A stretch of 64,000 nt of DNA from positions 248,001 through 312,000 of the forward strand of contig NZ_AP023355.1 of the NCBI RefSeq assembly GCF_016865425.1, read 5' to 3'. This document shows, in pieces, positions 17,074 through 25,589 of this stretch. The notes under the pieces were generated by a model, which did not search any database, was not told the DNA's origin, and worked only from the letters and a program-made list of their open reading frames with translations. Within the stretch, counting starts at the first letter, position 1; every line of letters begins with the position of its first letter. Made by a program: the position numbers and the translations under genes. The DNA comes from Actinocatenispora thailandica (lineage in GTDB: Bacteria > Actinomycetota > Actinomycetes > Mycobacteriales > Micromonosporaceae).

Positions 17074-18249
17074 ATGACGGACGTGTTCGACACGGTGGTG
17101 GGGCAGCCGGAGGCGGTGGCGGTACTCCGGCGCGCGGCGAGTGCCGGCCGCCCCGGCGGCGCGCCGGTGCACGCCATGACGCACGCCTGGCTGTTCACCG
17201 GGCCGCCCGGGTCCGGGCGGACGGACGCGGCCCGCGCGTTCGCCGCCGCGTTGCAGTGCGAGCAGGGCGGCTGCGGCACCTGCCAGTCCTGCCACACCGT
17301 GCTCGCCGGTACCCACGCCGACGTCCGGTTCGTGGTGCCGGACGGGCTGACGATCGGCGTCGACGCGATGCGCGCGCTCGTGCTGCGGGCGCAGGGTGCG
17401 CCGTCGTCCGGCCGGTGGCAGATCCTGGTCATCGCGGACGCCGACCGGCTCACCGAGGCGGCCAGCAACGCGCTGCTCAAGGCGGTCGAGGAGCCGCCGG
17501 CCCGGACGGTGTTCCTGCTGTGCACCCCGTCCACCCACCCGGACGACATCTCCGTGACGATCCGGTCCCGGTGCCGGGTGGTCGCGCTGCGCACCCCGGC
17601 GGTGGACGCGGTGGCAGCGGCGCTGGCCGCCGACGGCCGTACCGACCCGGCGACCGCGCGGTGGGCCGCGGCGGCGGCGCAGGGGCATCTCGGCCGGGCC
17701 CGCACGCTCGCCACCGACGAGGTCGCGCAGGCCACCCGGCAGGCGGTACTCGCCATCCCGCGCAAGCTGACCAGCCTCGCCGCCTGCTTCGACGCGGCCG
17801 GTGAGCTGGTCGCCGCGACCGAGCGGGAGAGCGCCGGCGAGTACGCGGAGCTGTCCGCGAAGGAGCGGGACGAACTGGCCACCGCGCTCGGCGCCGGCGG
17901 GACGGGGAAGGGTTCGGCCGGGGCCGCCCGGGGTTCGGCCGGGCAGCTCAAGGAGCTGGAGCGGCGACAGAAGACCCGGGCCACCCGGGCCCAGCGGGAC
18001 GCCCTGGACCGGGCCCTGACCGACCTGGCCGGCTTCTACCGGGACGTGCTGATGACCCGGCTGGCCGCGCCGGTACCGATGGTGCACGCGGACGCCACCG
18101 AGCTGACCGGCGCGGCGGCGCAGCGCTGGGCGCCGACCGCGACGCTGCGCCGGCTCACCGCCGTACTGGAGTGCCGGGACGCGATCGCGGCGAACGTCAA
18201 GCCGCGGATCGCGGTCGAGTCGATGATGCTCACCCTCTGGCGGGGCTGA
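17074..18249 (+). CDS. holB: DNA polymerase III subunit delta prime
   Basis: A 391-residue clamp-loader subunit. The N-terminal AAA+ domain has a degenerate Walker A, GPPGSGRTD, with Arg in place of Lys, as expected for the non-hydrolysing delta prime subunit. A four-Cys zinc module (CEQGGCGTCQSC) lies near residue 65, and the sensor 1 and SRC motifs appear as SNALLKAVEEPP and IRSRCRV. The C-terminal collar domain is longer than in E. coli because of a Gly/Ala/Ser linker near residue 285. It starts six bases after the tmk fusion and is certainly cotranscribed with it. Confidence 0.93.
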   Translation: MTDVFDTVVGQPEAVAVLRRAASAGRPGGAPVHAMTHAWLFTGPPGSGRTDAARAFAAALQCEQGGCGTCQSCHTVLAGTHADVRFVVPDGLTIGVDAMRALVLRAQGAPSSGRWQILVIADADRLTEAASNALLKAVEEPPARTVFLLCTPSTHPDDISVTIRSRCRVVALRTPAVDAVAAALAADGRTDPATARWAAAAAQGHLGRARTLATDEVAQATRQAVLAIPRKLTSLAACFDAAGELVAATERESAGEYAELSAKERDELATALGAGGTGKGSAGAARGSAGQLKELERRQKTRATRAQRDALDRALTDLAGFYRDVLMTRLAAPVPMVHADATELTGAAAQRWAPTATLRRLTAVLECRDAIAANVKPRIAVESMMLTLWRG

Positions 18250-18325
18250 CCTCGCGGTCGGCCGGCGCGGGTGGACGCGGTGCGACGTCCTCGCCGGGCG
18301 CAGCCCTGGCCGGGCTGAACGCCGC

Positions 18326-18372
18326 GGGCTGAGTCCTGGCCGGGCTGGGCGCCGGGCTGAGTCCTGGCCGGG
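18326..18372 (+). repeat. direct repeat downstream of holB
   Basis: The 19-mer GGGCTGAGTCCTGGCCGGG occurs at 18326-18344 and 18354-18372, a 28-nt period. It lies in the gap between holB and the strong terminator hairpin. No function is suggested. Confidence 0.8.
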
Positions 18373-18437
18373 TTGGACGCGGGCCGGAACCTTCGGCCGG
18401 CGGCGGTGCCTGCCGCGGTGGACCGCGTGCGACGAAG

Positions 18438-18471
18438 CGGCGCCCTCCCCGCCGGAGCGGGAAGGGCGCCG
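18438..18471. terminator. bidirectional hairpin terminator
   Basis: A 14-bp stem with one mismatch (18438-18451 with 18458-18471) and a 6-nt loop separates the convergent holB and secreted-protein genes. There is no U-run on either side, as is usual in high-GC actinomycetes. Confidence 0.75.
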
Positions 18472-18487
18472 CGTGCGTTACCTGGCG

Positions 18488-19606
18488 TTACGCGCCCAGG
18501 CCGCCGACCAGGCCGGTGACCGTGGACAGCGGGTTCGAGCCGAGGCCCGGGGCGCCACCGTTGGTGGGCTGGTCCGGGTTGGCCGGCGCGGAACCCGCCG
18601 GTGCGGTACCGGTCGGGGCAGCGCCGGTCGGCGCCGCGGCCGGCGCACCGGTGGACAGCATGCCGTCCTCCTGACCCGGCAGCCCGTTCAGCTGGCTGGT
18701 GACCGGGCTGGTCAGGTCGCCGACCGGCAGGCCGCCGACGTTCGCACCGCTGGCGAGCGAGTCGACCGGGGAACCCTCGGTGGCCGACTCGGTACCGGGC
18801 AGGCCGCCCAGGCTCGGGCCGCCGGTGAGCTTGCCCACCGTGCTGCCCAGGCCGCTGCCGGCCTTGGCGACGAGTCCATCGGTGGGCAGCTTGTTGTTCT
18901 GCCCGATGGTGAACCCGTCTTCGGTGCCGAGCACCGGCAGCGCCCGCAGCGGCGCCGAGCCGAGCGGCAGCGACGCCGACTCGGTGGTGTTGCTGTCGGT
19001 CGGGCCGACCTCACCGGTCGGCTGCTGCGCGGTCGGTGCCTGCGGCTGCGCCGCCGGCGGCTGCTGCGTCGGTGCCTGCTGTCCCTGCGTTGCCCCGGAC
19101 AGCAGTGGCCCGACGACCGGCAGACCGCTCGGGTCGGCCAGGTCGGTCGGCCCGCCGGCCTCGGTACCGGTCAGCCCGGACAGCGGCCCCGCGGCCGGGC
19201 CGGCCAGCCGCTGTACCGGCTTGACCACCGGTGCGGCCGCGCCGGTCAGCTGCGGGACGTCGACCTTGGTGCCGTTGGTCGGCGGGTTGCCCGTCGAGAT
19301 GCCCGGCAGGCCCTCCGGCCGGCTGGCGGACTCGTTGTACACGGTGCCCGGCTGCGCGGCACCGGGCTGCGCGGTGTCCGGGTGCATGAAGCCACCGGTG
19401 ATCGGCAGCCCCAACTGACCCAGCTGGCTCGCCGGGTCGTGCTGCACCATGACCGGGTGCGTGACGCCACCGGAGTTGACCAGTGCCGCCGGCTTGTCGG
19501 CCGCCGCCACCTGAGTGCTGGCCTCGGCCGACGCCGCGCCGAACAGCAGCATGCCGCCGACGGCGACGGCCGCGGTCATCGCGCGGTAGATCCACTTGCG
19601 GTTCAT
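18488..19606 (-). CDS. secreted Pro/Gly/Ala-rich protein, family unknown
   Basis: A 372-residue exported protein. A clear signal peptide (MNRKWIYRAMTAAVAVGG ... GAASAEAS) ends near residue 30. The mature part is low-complexity: repeated LPVxG, LTG and GLPG patterns, Gln/Pro-rich near residue 180, Thr/Ala/Pro-rich near 330, with no Cys, no LPXTG and no enzyme motif. It may be a cell-surface or matrix protein. The start is ATG 19606, eight bases after GAGGA. A long structured leader lies upstream (see 19778-19852). Confidence 0.75.
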   Translation of the reverse strand: MNRKWIYRAMTAAVAVGGMLLFGAASAEASTQVAAADKPAALVNSGGVTHPVMVQHDPASQLGQLGLPITGGFMHPDTAQPGAAQPGTVYNESASRPEGLPGISTGNPPTNGTKVDVPQLTGAAAPVVKPVQRLAGPAAGPLSGLTGTEAGGPTDLADPSGLPVVGPLLSGATQGQQAPTQQPPAAQPQAPTAQQPTGEVGPTDSNTTESASLPLGSAPLRALPVLGTEDGFTIGQNNKLPTDGLVAKAGSGLGSTVGKLTGGPSLGGLPGTESATEGSPVDSLASGANVGGLPVGDLTSPVTSQLNGLPGQEDGMLSTGAPAAAPTGAAPTGTAPAGSAPANPDQPTNGGAPGLGSNPLSTVTGLVGGLGA

Positions 19607-20285
19607 CGTTATGTCCTCAATGCATCGGGTACGTGATTGGTTCGCGCCGGCGGTGCCGGCACGCGTACCCGCGGAGCGAGCGACCGGCACGTGGCGGCGC
19701 AGCGCCGGCACGTGCCCGTGATGGTGCGGAAGGTGAAGCGAACCGCGTGTCGTGAGGGAGCAGAGCGCGAGGTACCTCCCGGGCGCGGGGCAGCCCGGCG
19801 CGGGCTGGCTGCCCGCCCCGGCGCGCCCGGGGTGCGGTACGTCCGAACGGACCCAGCCCGGCTGGCGGGTCGTTCGTCGATCTGCTCGCTCCGCGGTTTT
19901 CTCCTCGGAGCACTCCGGATCCACGTCGTGACGGCTCGACCCGGCCACGGTCGCCGTGTGGCATGGGGCCGCAGGTAGCTGCGCCAGGGCTGGTATGGAC
20001 GGTGCCGGCAGCGCCTGCCCGCGCGCCGACGCCGTACGCCCCTGGTGCACTGCACCGTCACAGGGAGATGCCGGCAGAATCGCCGTTGCCATCCCGCTGA
20101 CACCTCCTCGTCGGATAGAGAGAGCTCCGGGCACGGATTGTGCCTACCCACGTACATAACGTGCAAGTGCTGGGGATGGGTTACGCGACACATTCTCCGA
20201 TCGCGTTCAGATGTCGACCGCCCGGGAGTTCTGTGCCCCGCCGCGAGGCATCGCGCCGAAAGCGATCTTGGTTACCATCGGCGCT
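19607..20285. other. 679-nt non-coding gap between divergent genes
   Basis: No convincing gene is present. The gap contains a set of strong hairpins at 19778-19852; copies of CCGGCACGTG at 19684-19693 and 19705-19714, 21 nt apart; the palindrome GGTGCACTGCACC at 20044-20056; and the dyad CACGT-ACATA-ACGTG at 20149-20163. The last lies in the least GC-rich stretch and is the best place for a minus-strand promoter, which would give the secreted-protein mRNA a leader of more than 500 nt. Confidence 0.5.
19778..19852 (-). ncRNA. highly structured leader segment
   Basis: A large hairpin pairs CCCGGGCGCG (19778-19787) perfectly with 19822-19831; inside it GGGCAGCC (19788-19795) pairs with 19807-19814. 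A separate hairpin GTCCG-AA-CGGAC sits at 19841-19852. On the minus strand these would be in the 5' leader of the secreted-protein gene. I could not match it to a known riboswitch; the c-di-AMP riboswitch core was looked for and not found. Confidence 0.4.
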
Positions 20286-21986
20286 GTGCCGCCCACCCGA
20301 CGAGTTCTGCCCATCTCGCTGCCGTTCGGGCAGCGACCCCGCCGGGGCCGCATCGTCGTGTGCGGCGCCAACCAGCTCGCCTACCGGCTGGTGGAGGAGC
20401 TGACCACCCGACACGGTGAGTCGGTCGTGGCGATCGTCCCGTCGATCGGCCACAACCGGGCCGCCGACATCGCCGAGCTGGACGGCGTGCAGCTCATCGA
20501 GTCGAGCCGGCTGGACAGCAAGGCGTTCGAGAAGGCCGACCTGCGCACCGCGCGATCGCTCGCGCTGGTCGCCGACGACGACGTCGGCAACCTGCACGCC
20601 GCGCTGCGGGCCCAGGAGGTCAGCCCGAAACTCCGGCTGGTGATCCGGATGTCCAACGCGAACCTGCGCTACCGCATCCACGAACTGTTCGCCGACTGCA
20701 CCGCGCTGCACGACGCCAGTACCGCGGCGCCCGCGTTCGTCGCCGCCGCCCTCGACCGGCCGGCGCCGATCCGGCTGCCCACCCGCACCCTGATCACCGC
20801 CCGCCGCCGGGACGTACCCGCCGAGTCGGTGGTCTGCGCGCTCGCCGGCACCGCCGAACCGACCGGGCCGCTGAGCCTGCTGCCGAACCGGAACCGGCCG
20901 GACGACCTGGTCCTCGCCACCGCCGACGGGCAGCGCGAGCGGTCCGGGCCGCGGGCCCGCCCCTCGTACCGGATGCGGCAGGCGCTGCGGCGCAGCGTCC
21001 GGCGGGGCCTCGCCATCGCGGTCGGCGTGCTGCTCGGGCTGGTCGTGCTCGGCATCGTGCTGCGCGTCGGGGTGCTCGGCGACCCGCTCGGCTTCTCGCT
21101 GTACGACACGGTGCTCACCATCGCCGGCGCCGGCGACCCGGACCGGCAATACTCCGGTCTGGAGGAGACGATCCAGGCGGTCACCATGATCGGCGGTGTG
21201 GCGCTGATCCCCGCCATCACCGCGGCGCTGGTCGACTGGGTGGTGCGGGCCCGGCTGACCGCCGCCCAGCAGACCGCCCCGGTGTACCGGGAGGGCCACG
21301 TCATCGTCACCGGCCTCGGCGACGTGGGCGAACGCATCGTCCGCCAGCTCGACGACATGGGTGAGCGGGTCGTCGCGATCGAGAGCGGCGAGCACGGCCC
21401 CGGAGTGGCGTTCTGCCGCGAGCGCGGCATCCCGGTGATCCATGGCGACGCCACCCGGGAGGACGTGCTCAGCCAGGCCAACCTGCACAGCTGCCGCGCC
21501 CTCGTGCCGGTGACCAGCGACGACGTCACCAACCTGGAGATCGCGCTGAACGCCACGGCGACCCGCGCCGACCTGCGGGTGGTGCTGCGGCTGTTCGACG
21601 CGGACCTCGCCGCCCGGGTCGAGGAGCAGTTCGGGATCACCACCTCGCGCAGCGTCGCCTACCTCGCTGCGCCGGTCTTCGCCGCCGCGCTGGTGGAACG
21701 GCAGGTGATCAACACGATCCCGGTCGGCCGCCGGGTGCTGGTCATCGCCGACCTGCCGGTGTCGGCCGGCGCGCAGCTCGCCGGCCAGGCGGTACGGGTC
21801 GGCAACATGGCCGGAGAGAGCCGGGTCATCGCGCTGCGCGGCAAGGACGGCGACTGGACCTGGGCGCCCCGGCTCGACCGGGTGCTGCGGACCGGGGAGC
21901 GCATCATGGTGCTGGCCACCCGTACCGGGCTCGGCCGGCTGCTGGCCGCAAGCGACGAGTCCGCCGGCACCGAGGACGGCGACTGA
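20286..21986 (+). CDS. two-RCK ion channel protein (CASTOR/POLLUX-like, TrkA-N domains)
   Basis: A 566-residue membrane protein with order RCK, membrane pore, RCK. The first Rossmann domain (RGRIVVCGANQLAYRLVEEL) covers about residues 20-140. Two helices near 240-330 (AIAVGVLLGLVVLGIVLRV and VTMIGGVALIPAITAALV) flank a loop that could be the pore. The second Rossmann domain begins HVIVTGLGDVGERIVRQL, followed by a TrkA-C-like tail. It probably gates potassium or another cation in response to a nucleotide or ion. GTG 20286 is chosen because TACCAT (20273-20278) lies seven bases upstream; ATG 20211 is possible. Confidence 0.78.
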   Translation: MPPTRRVLPISLPFGQRPRRGRIVVCGANQLAYRLVEELTTRHGESVVAIVPSIGHNRAADIAELDGVQLIESSRLDSKAFEKADLRTARSLALVADDDVGNLHAALRAQEVSPKLRLVIRMSNANLRYRIHELFADCTALHDASTAAPAFVAAALDRPAPIRLPTRTLITARRRDVPAESVVCALAGTAEPTGPLSLLPNRNRPDDLVLATADGQRERSGPRARPSYRMRQALRRSVRRGLAIAVGVLLGLVVLGIVLRVGVLGDPLGFSLYDTVLTIAGAGDPDRQYSGLEETIQAVTMIGGVALIPAITAALVDWVVRARLTAAQQTAPVYREGHVIVTGLGDVGERIVRQLDDMGERVVAIESGEHGPGVAFCRERGIPVIHGDATREDVLSQANLHSCRALVPVTSDDVTNLEIALNATATRADLRVVLRLFDADLAARVEEQFGITTSRSVAYLAAPVFAAALVERQVINTIPVGRRVLVIADLPVSAGAQLAGQAVRVGNMAGESRVIALRGKDGDWTWAPRLDRVLRTGERIMVLATRTGLGRLLAASDESAGTEDGD

Positions 21987-22085
21987 CCGGGCCGGTGACC
22001 GCAGCCTTCGCCGGCCCGCGGCCGGGGTACCGACGCGGTCCGGTGGGTGTTGGCTGGAGATGGGACCGATCCAGGAGGGACCGAG

Positions 22086-22739
22086 ATGACCGGCTACCCG
22101 ACGATCCCCGCACCGCACTTCGACGTACCGGAAGCCGAGGCGATCGCCCGCGCCCGCGCCTTCGCCGACACGATGGCGCGGCGCCGCACCATCCGCGAGT
22201 TCGACGACCGGCCGGTGCCGCGGGAGGTACTGACCGCCGCGGTCCGGGCCGCGGCCACCGCACCGAGCGGCGCGAACCTGCAACCGTGGCGATTCGTGGT
22301 GGTCACCGACCCGGACACCAGGCGGCGGATCCGGATGGCCGCCGAGGCGGAGGAACGCGAGTTCTACGCCCGGCGGGCGTCGCCGGAGTGGCTCGCCGCG
22401 CTCGCGCCGCTCGGTACCGACCCGGACAAGCCGTTCCTGACCGACGCGCCGGCGCTGATCGTGGTGTTCGAGGTGCACCAGGGGCCGCGCACGCCGCGGC
22501 CCTACTACGTCAAGGAGTCCGTCGGCATCGCGGTCGGGTTCCTGCTCGCCGCGCTGCACCAGGCGGGGCTCGCCACGCTGACCCACACACCGAGTCCGAT
22601 GCGGTTCCTCACCGAGGTGTGCGGGCGGCCGGCGGAGGAACGCGCCTACGTCGTGGTGCCGGTCGGGTACCCCGCCGCCGACGCCCGGGTACCCGACATC
22701 GCACGCAAGCCGCTCGACGACGTGCTGGTGGAGATCTGA
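22086..22739 (+). CDS. nitroreductase-family FMN oxidoreductase
   Basis: A 217-residue flavoprotein of the nitroreductase superfamily. The N-terminal [18 protein letters not shown] and the FMN-binding [15 protein letters not shown] are diagnostic. [20 protein letters not shown] is the dimer-interface helix, and the final [10 protein letters not shown] is the usual C-terminal strand. The active-site lid resembles iodotyrosine deiodinase-like members more than NfsB. AGGAGGGA lies just before ATG 22086. It stands alone 100 nt after the channel gene and may share its transcript. Confidence 0.85.
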   Translation: MTGYPTIPAPHFDVPEAEAIARARAFADTMARRRTIREFDDRPVPREVLTAAVRAAATAPSGANLQPWRFVVVTDPDTRRRIRMAAEAEEREFYARRASPEWLAALAPLGTDPDKPFLTDAPALIVVFEVHQGPRTPRPYYVKESVGIAVGFLLAALHQAGLATLTHTPSPMRFLTEVCGRPAEERAYVVVPVGYPAADARVPDIARKPLDDVLVEI

Positions 22740-22818
22740 CGTTCCGGTGTCCCGCGGCCGGTGACGCTCGCCCGGCCGCGGAACACCGGCGACGCTCGCC
22801 CGGCCGCGGGGCGCTCGG

Positions 22819-23880
22819 TCAGCGGGTCAGTACCGCGATGCGGCCGGCGACGCCGGACGCCCAGCACGAGCCGTGCGCGCACTGCACCGCGTCGAAGCTG
22901 CCGTCGTCGAACCGGGTCCAGCTGCGCCCGCCGTCGGTGGAGACGTCACTGCCGGTCGGGCCGACGGCGAGGACGGTGCGCCGGTTCAGGAACGCCGCAC
23001 CGGACCGGTACTGGCCGGGGCCGTCCACGCCCGTCCAGCTGCGCCCGCCGTCGCCGGTGATCGCCGCGGCGTTGGGTGCGGCATCCGGGTCGGCGAAGTC
23101 GCCGCCGACCGCGACCCCGTGCCGCGGGTCGTGGAACGCCAGCGAGAAGATCCCCGCCGACGGCGAACTCGGTACCGAGGTGCCGGCGTAGCGCCAGTGC
23201 CGGCCGAGGTCGTCGGACCGGTACACCCGGGACACCGCGCCGCCGCCGGACGCCAGGAACGCGGTGCGCCCGATCGTGACCAGGCAGGTACCGCTCGCGG
23301 CGAAGCCGGCCTCGCCGGCCTGCGCGGGCGGCATGCCCGAGGCCGGCAGTACCCGCCAGTGGTGCCCGCCGTCCGCGGTGGACAGGATCCGGAACCGGCC
23401 GTCGACCGGGTCGGACATGGCGAGGCCGTGCCACCGGTCGTAGAACGCGGTGCAGTCGTAGAACGCGTTCGGGTCGGTGTTGCGGAACGCGGTCGTCCAG
23501 TGCCGGCCGCCGTCGTCGGTGACGAGGATCCGGGACGCCTCGCCGGGGCCGATCGACAACGCCACCGCGTGGTACGCGTCGGTCGCCTCGATGTCGCGGA
23601 ACTCCAGGTCCGCCGCGCCCGGTGGGGACACGGTCTGCCAGTCGCGCCCGCCGTCGGTGGTGCGCAGGACCACCCCGCCGGCCCCGGCCACCCACGCCAC
23701 CCGCGAGTTCACCGCGGCCAGGCCGCGGAACTGGCCACCGCCGGTGTGCACCATCCGCCAGCTCGGCTGCTGGCCCGGATGCCGCAGCTGGGGCGGCCCG
23801 GGATGCGCGGCCGCGGGTACCGCCGCCGACAGCACGCCCGCGGCGACCGCGGTCGCCGCCAGTACGTTGCGAAGTCTCAT
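22819..23880 (-). CDS. secreted BNR/Ycf48-like beta-propeller protein
   Basis: A 353-residue exported protein. The signal peptide ends at PAAAHPG near residue 27. At least four Asp-box motifs follow (TTDGGRDW, TDDGGRHW, SDDLGRHW, STDGGRSW), each placing an S/T-x-D-x-G-x-x-W turn in a propeller blade. The fold is shared by sialidases and Ycf48-like assembly factors, but the catalytic Arg triad of sialidases is not evident, so binding or structural function is likelier. TAGGTT (23889-23894) ends eight bases before the ATG, so it is probably leaderless. Confidence 0.82.
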   Translation of the reverse strand: MRLRNVLAATAVAAGVLSAAVPAAAHPGPPQLRHPGQQPSWRMVHTGGGQFRGLAAVNSRVAWVAGAGGVVLRTTDGGRDWQTVSPPGAADLEFRDIEATDAYHAVALSIGPGEASRILVTDDGGRHWTTAFRNTDPNAFYDCTAFYDRWHGLAMSDPVDGRFRILSTADGGHHWRVLPASGMPPAQAGEAGFAASGTCLVTIGRTAFLASGGGAVSRVYRSDDLGRHWRYAGTSVPSSPSAGIFSLAFHDPRHGVAVGGDFADPDAAPNAAAITGDGGRSWTGVDGPGQYRSGAAFLNRRTVLAVGPTGSDVSTDGGRSWTRFDDGSFDAVQCAHGSCWASGVAGRIAVLTR

Positions 23881-23941
23881 GTCGCCGCAACCTACCGGGC
23901 CGGACGGCGGGGTGCAGCCCGCAAGCCGGTGCCTCGCACCG

Positions 23942-23969
23942 TTGTCCACAGGGCCCCGCGTTGTCCACA
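23942..23969 (+). promoter_or_regulatory. two DnaA-box-like sites
   Basis: TTGTCCACA occurs at 23942-23950 and again at 23961-23969, in the same orientation, 19 nt apart. This is the consensus 9-mer used by DnaA in streptomycetes. The pair lies about 60 nt upstream of the propeller-protein start. Two boxes are too few for an origin; a DnaA-controlled promoter or titration site is possible. Confidence 0.5.
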
Positions 23970-24091
23970 GGCGTCCGGGACAGCGCCCGATCCGCGCCCG
24001 ACGACGGTTTAGGATTGGCGCCGGGGTGCCCCCCAGGGTGGGTGGGGGCTGTCTTCGGTGCGGAAACCGCCCGCAGCGCACTGGACCAGCC

Positions 24092-25315
24092 TCAGGACGC
24101 GGCGACGTCCTCGCCCAGGACGGCCTGCTCGTCGGGCTTGTGCGCGAGCACGTTGTCCAGGAACGAGATCAGCGCGATGTGCATGCCGACGTCGAGGCCG
24201 GCCTCCTCGGACATGTACCACCGGTGGTCGAGCAGCTGGTGGTACAGCTCGGTCGGCTCCAGCTTGCCGCGCAGCTCGGCCGGCACCGCGCCGACGATCG
24301 GTTCGAACACGTCGGTCAGCCAGCGGGCGGCGGCGATCTGCTCGTCGTGGATGCCGTTCGCCGCCCGGTAGGTGTCGAGGTCGTTGAGCAGGATGCGGGC
24401 CTGGTTCTCCTCCGCGTCCAGGCCGGTGAGCTGCTGCAGCCGGCGGGCGTGGTGGCCGGAGTCGACGACCTTGGGCCGCACCCGGTAGGCGTCGCCGGCC
24501 TCGGTGGTGCTCATCGACATCTCGGCGACGTCGAAGCCGAGGTCGTTGAGCCGGCGGATCCGCGACTCCAGCTTGTGCCGTTCGCGCCGGCCGATCACCT
24601 GCTCGTAGGTGATCTCGTGCCAGAGCCCCTGGTACCGCTCGACGACCTGCTCGGAGACCCATTCGGGGTCGATCGACGGGTGCAGGTAGCCGCCGGCTTC
24701 CAGGTCGAGCGCCTCGCCGAAGATGTTGACCCGGGCCAGCTCCAGATCCTCGTCGCGCTGGCCGGCGGACAGCTGGTTGTGCAGCGCTCCGGTCTCGGCG
24801 TCGACCAGGTACGCGGCGAACGCGCCGGCGTCGCGCCGGAACAGCGTGTTGGACAGCGAGCAGTCGCCCCAGAAGAAGCCGGCCAGGTGCAGCCGGACCA
24901 GCAGCGCGGCGAGCGCGTCGAGCAGCCGGTTCATCGTGTCGGGTCGCAGCGTGTGGGAGAACAGCGCGCGGTAGGGCAGGGAGAACTGCAGGTGCCGGGT
25001 GATCAGCGCCGGCTCCAGCGGTTCGCCGTCGTCGCTCTTCCGGTCGTACACGATGGCGACCGCGGCGACGGCCGGCGCGTCGAGCCGTTCCAGGCCGCGG
25101 AGCAGCCCGTACTCCTTGTCGGCGACGCGCTGGCCGGTCTCCTTCACCGCGTACACCACCTCGCCGAGCCGGACGAAGCGCACCACGTGCCGGGAGATGC
25201 CGCGGGGCAGCGCGACCAGCCAGTCGGCCGGCCACTGCGCGAGTGGCGTCTCCCACGGCAGGTCCAGCAGCGCCGGATCGGTCAACGCGGAGGTGATGTG
25301 CACGTTGTTCAGCAT
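24092..25315 (-). CDS. DUF4032 protein with kinase-like fold
   Basis: A 407-residue cytoplasmic protein. The N-terminal half resembles lipopolysaccharide kinases: VVYAVKETGQR would hold the ATP-binding Lys and FFWGDCSLSNTLFRRD the catalytic-loop Asp and Asn. The C-terminal half is the DUF4032 domain (EWVSEQVVERYQGLWHEITY ...). The protein is conserved across actinomycetes without a known substrate. ATG 25315 is chosen since homology starts there (ITSALTDPALLDLPW); ATG 25375 and GTG 25396 in the same frame are alternatives. Confidence 0.82.
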   Translation of the reverse strand: MLNNVHITSALTDPALLDLPWETPLAQWPADWLVALPRGISRHVVRFVRLGEVVYAVKETGQRVADKEYGLLRGLERLDAPAVAAVAIVYDRKSDDGEPLEPALITRHLQFSLPYRALFSHTLRPDTMNRLLDALAALLVRLHLAGFFWGDCSLSNTLFRRDAGAFAAYLVDAETGALHNQLSAGQRDEDLELARVNIFGEALDLEAGGYLHPSIDPEWVSEQVVERYQGLWHEITYEQVIGRRERHKLESRIRRLNDLGFDVAEMSMSTTEAGDAYRVRPKVVDSGHHARRLQQLTGLDAEENQARILLNDLDTYRAANGIHDEQIAAARWLTDVFEPIVGAVPAELRGKLEPTELYHQLLDHRWYMSEEAGLDVGMHIALISFLDNVLAHKPDEQAVLGEDVAAS

Positions 25316-25589
25316 GCCGTCGGTGCGGGGCCGGCGGCAGCCCATCGGGGCAGTGAGGATCGTCGCGCTCGCCATCCTGCCGCTCCGTGACTCCACAGAG
25401 TGGCACGACAGCCACTTACCGCATCTTTCGCCACCGGCCAGTCGTTAACGGCGGAGAGGCTGTCCGGGGGCGTCGCGCAGCCGTCTGACGTGGCCCAACG
25501 CGTCACCCCGGCAGCCGCTCAGGAGACCACCGTCGGTGGCCCGCGCCGACCGGCCACGCCGCCGGCGCCCGTCAAGGAGGGAGCGGTAC

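Noticed and set aside
19637-19978. 113-codon frame in the leader region
   Set aside because: Composition is random for this GC content and it overlaps the hairpin cluster; no ribosome site.
19607-20285. Possible c-di-AMP (ydaO) riboswitch before the secreted-protein gene
   Set aside because: I looked for its conserved core on the minus strand. Some G-rich and GAAUC-like pieces exist but not in the right order or spacing, so only generic hairpins are claimed.
23942-23969. Chromosomal replication origin
   Set aside because: Only two DnaA boxes, no AT-rich unwinding region, and no dnaA, dnaN or gyrase gene nearby.
22995-25390. Long plus-strand frames across the propeller and DUF4032 genes
   Set aside because: They are antisense shadows caused by high GC; the minus-strand genes have recognisable domains and proper starts.
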